This document shows, piece after piece, positions 62,117 through 64,000 of a stretch of 64,000 nt of DNA. Source of the DNA: CAMBDS01 sp964355675 (GTDB lineage: Bacteria; Electryoneota; AABM5-125-24; Hatepunaeales; Hatepunaeaceae); NCBI GenBank assembly GCA_964355675.1, contig CAYHEC010000002.1, forward strand, positions 1-64,000, read 5' to 3'. Every line of letters begins with the position of its first letter. The stretch's first letter is position 1. The position numbers and the translations under genes are program-made. The notes beneath the pieces are model-generated. The model did not search any database. It was given only the letters and a program-made list of their open reading frames with translations, and had not been told where the DNA came from.

Positions 62117-62615
62117 GATGTACCTCCCGAATGTCTCTGCCAACAGGTTGAACTGATGGAGCCGGTTGGCTATCATCATCCAACATCTCGATCAATTCAA
62201 GCTCTGAGCGAAGTAGCGCCTTTAACTTACGGGTTAAACTGTCCCTGCGTTGAGCCAGCGATTCTAATTCGCGGCGGATATTATCGCCTTTCTTACGGGC
62301 GTCGGTGACGATCCGTTCGGCGATCACCTCTGCTTCACGACGCATAAGATCGGCTTCTCGTCTGGCTCCTTCGCGAGCGTCGTTGAGAGTCTCTTGGACA
62401 TTGACCATAGCTTCGCGCATATTCTGCTCCATGCGTTGGAAAGCAGACAGTTCAGCTCGAATAACTTCGATTTCGCTGGTCTGATTGCGGAGACTTTCAC
62501 CTAGCCGCTCAATTTCGGCGGCCACGGTCTCGAGGAAATTGCGCACCTCCGTAGGATCGTAGCCACGAACTGCACGAGTGAACTCATGCTTTTTGATTTC
62601 AACTGGGCTGATCAC
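62106..62615 (-). CDS. divIVA: DivIVA-domain protein
   Basis: This is a 169-aa coiled-coil protein. The membrane-curvature-sensing N-terminus ISPVEIKKHEFTRAVRGYDPTEVRNFLETVA matches the DivIVA/GpsB lipid-binding domain. A long coiled coil (~30-145) follows, rich in Glu, Arg and Leu. It may organise cell poles or division in this organism. It ends 11 nt inside the phosphorylase gene. The order yggS-divIVA-(...)-ileS-dksA-lspA is widespread. Confidence 0.85.
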   Translation of the reverse strand: MISPVEIKKHEFTRAVRGYDPTEVRNFLETVAAEIERLGESLRNQTSEIEVIRAELSAFQRMEQNMREAMVNVQETLNDAREGARREADLMRREAEVIAERIVTDARKKGDNIRRELESLAQRRDSLTRKLKALLRSELELIEMLDDDSQPAPSVQPVGRDIREVHLEN

Positions 62616-62624
62616 AATGTCTCC

Positions 62625-63368
62625 TTAAACGCCTCCGACTACCGTTGATTTGTTGCGTACACCGAATAACGCCGTCCCAATCCTCACTACCGACGCACCA
62701 CAAGCGACCGCAAGCTCATAATCACCGCTCATACCCATAGACAAACCGAGAGTTCCCCAATTTGGGTGAGTTAGACCGATTCGGTCACGCAAGGCACGGA
62801 GATCATAGAAACAACTCTCTGTGATAGTCTGATCGTCCGTCCACGCTCCGATGGTCATCAATCCGATCATTTTCAGTGACGCCTGAGATACTACACTTGC
62901 CGCTACAGATTCTGCTTCATCAAGAGTTGTACCTGATTTTGAATCCTCACCAGAAGTATTTACTTGTACATAACAATCAATAACTTTGCCAATCTGGGCA
63001 GAAGCCTCTCCCACCATCTCTGCCTTGTCAATCGAATCTATCGAATGAATTACATCGAATACTTCGACGGCCTTGTTCACTTTATTGGATTGGAGATGAC
63101 CGATTAAATGCCAACGGATTTTACGGGCAATGAGTAAATCGGCAGGTAAAAGATCGTAAACCAGTCGCTTCTTTTCGAGTGCCTCCTGAACGCGATTCTC
63201 ACCGAAATCGTTCAAGCCTGCCATAAAGGCATCAACTACTTCCCCAGCCGAACGTGTCTTCGAAACACCTATCAGATGAACATCGGAAGGATCTCGCCCC
63301 GATCCATGAGCTGTTGCGGCAAGCCGGGTTCGAAGACGGATCAGGTTGCTGGATATTGTGTCGCTCAC
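62625..63368 (-). CDS. yggS: YggS family PLP-homeostasis protein
   Basis: This 247-aa protein starts at a GTG (GAGG upstream). It is a fold-type III PLP-binding protein without known catalytic activity that balances free vitamin B6. K37 in LIGVSKTRS binds PLP. GENRVQEALEKK, WHLIGHLQSNKVNK, VQVNTSGEDSKSG, LGLSMGMSGDYELAV and SVVRIGTALFG are standard segments. It lies 9 nt upstream of divIVA. Confidence 0.93.
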   Translation of the reverse strand: MSDTISSNLIRLRTRLAATAHGSGRDPSDVHLIGVSKTRSAGEVVDAFMAGLNDFGENRVQEALEKKRLVYDLLPADLLIARKIRWHLIGHLQSNKVNKAVEVFDVIHSIDSIDKAEMVGEASAQIGKVIDCYVQVNTSGEDSKSGTTLDEAESVAASVVSQASLKMIGLMTIGAWTDDQTITESCFYDLRALRDRIGLTHPNWGTLGLSMGMSGDYELAVACGASVVRIGTALFGVRNKSTVVGGV

Positions 63369-63786
63369 AGGCCTCTATACCATTGTACCAGAAACTAAGA
63401 AATATAACGCTGAACGCAACATGATGCAAGCTATTTCACTTTAAGTCAACAATCCCTCATAGACTTATCCGGGCAAGTTTGCTTAGAGCGAAATTTGTCG
63501 TTATTTTATTTAAGATTTTGAAAACCGATGAAGAATACCCTAAACGCCCAGAGCGCTGTAATACCAGCCTAAGCGTTTGTCCGAGAACGTCTGCGGTGTA
63601 AGTCGTCAACCCTCTTGGATTGACGGCAGATATAGATAATTTATAATTTTACTGTCAACCTTAGAAGCCGTCCATTTTGGCAAACTTCCAAACCCATTGT
63701 AGAAAGACCTCATCTTGACCAAAATCTTACCCGCCATCATTGAAGCCAGTGAGATCACAATCATCAGCGACAGTTGGTTCTTGACC
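63369..63786. other. Divergent intergenic region
   Basis: This lies between the yggS start (minus) and the LOG gene start (plus). I see no gene. An imperfect hairpin at 63602-63627 (GTCGTCAACC / GGATTGACGGC) resembles the GTCAACC terminators elsewhere, but here it does not follow a gene end. Confidence 0.5.
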
Positions 63787-64000
63787 ATGGCTCAGCGAAA
63801 ACGTGAATTAAGAATGAAGTTGAGGCTTCATGCGTCGTTTATCGCGGTTTTTGGAAGCTCCATGACCGAGCCAGGTTCGCGAGATTGGATACAAGCTTTT
63901 GAAGTTGGTGTTGCGCTCGGCAAAGCTGGCGCGGTTACGATGAATGGGGGTTATGGAGGAATAATGGAAGCCTGCTCGTCCGGAGCAGTCTCAGAAGGCG
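63787..64000 (+). CDS. LOG family protein (3' end beyond the window)
   Basis: 71 codons are visible from the ATG at 63787; the frame is open further upstream (for example a TTG at 63781), so the start is not certain. FIAVFGSSMTEPGSRDWIQAF, ALGKAGAVTMNGGYGGIMEACSSGAV match the nucleotide-binding half of the LOG / lysine-decarboxylase-like family, whose members act as cytokinin riboside 5'-phosphate hydrolases or nucleotide hydrolases. The defining PGGxGT motif would lie past the window edge. Confidence 0.75.
   Translation, partial: MAQRKRELRMKLRLHASFIAVFGSSMTEPGSRDWIQAFEVGVALGKAGAVTMNGGYGGIMEACSSGAVSEG

Overview
The window is an assembled scaffold (one 100-N gap at 13624-13723) from a bacterium that looks like an uncultured member of the FCB superphylum (Zixibacteria, Electryoneota or Marinimicrobia-like lineages are possible; the exact phylum cannot be fixed here). 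The reasons are several large secreted proteins ending in a FlgD-like type IX secretion (T9SS) sorting domain with the NPFN core, many lipoproteins, a eukaryote-type citrate synthase, and frequent GTG and TTG starts. No rRNA, tRNA, phage, IS transposase or CRISPR array was seen.

Layout. 1-6144: three secreted T9SS-type proteins on the minus strand, two of them paralogues. 6497-7867: citrate synthase. 8142-9676: two small lipoproteins. 9778-10345: an island of unrelated palindromes. 10419-17227: an exonuclease-DinG helicase, a 51-bp tandem array, a debranching-enzyme-like lipoprotein and a ROK sugar kinase. 17234-22456 (minus): murA, recN and a propeller protein. 22726-26506 (minus): a complete riboflavin operon ribD-ribE-ribBA-ribH behind an FMN riboswitch with its own promoter and terminator. 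26870-28975: a thioredoxin-fold T9SS protein. 29363-38272 (plus): dapF, a DapL-like aminotransferase, rsmA, yceD, rpmF, plsX, acpP, fabF, rnc and an acyl-CoA dehydrogenase. 38504-43550: a PAS protein and a two-gene membrane oxidase related to cytochrome bd with fused haem c domains. 43665-55624 (minus): an outer-membrane protein and lipoprotein pair, metK, sugar-phosphate metabolism, kbl and tdh (threonine to glycine) around another T9SS protein, and a metallo-beta-lactamase-fold hydrolase. 56061-63368 (minus): yggS, divIVA, purine nucleoside phosphorylase, a toxin-antitoxin-like pair, ileS, dksA-like and lspA. 63787 to the end: a partial LOG-family gene.

The genes are mostly housekeeping. 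The unusual layer is the repetitive DNA. Many short, near-perfect hairpins of several families lie between genes, and some are embedded in frame inside genes: isoleucyl-tRNA synthetase twice, the DinG-like helicase three times, and a T9SS protein twice. One family (7-bp CGCGTAG plus a 20-bp hairpin) shows compensatory stem changes and encodes the same peptide at both ileS sites, much like the Rickettsia palindromic elements. A second family is a MITE-like element of 140-163 bp in three copies, one with a clean 5-bp target duplication. A third is a 51-bp (17-codon) tandem array that seems to have invaded and rebuilt the start of a lipoprotein gene.

A second theme is translation initiation. ribE has no usable canonical start codon and appears to begin at AUU behind a strong Shine-Dalgarno sequence; lspA and rnc may be similar.
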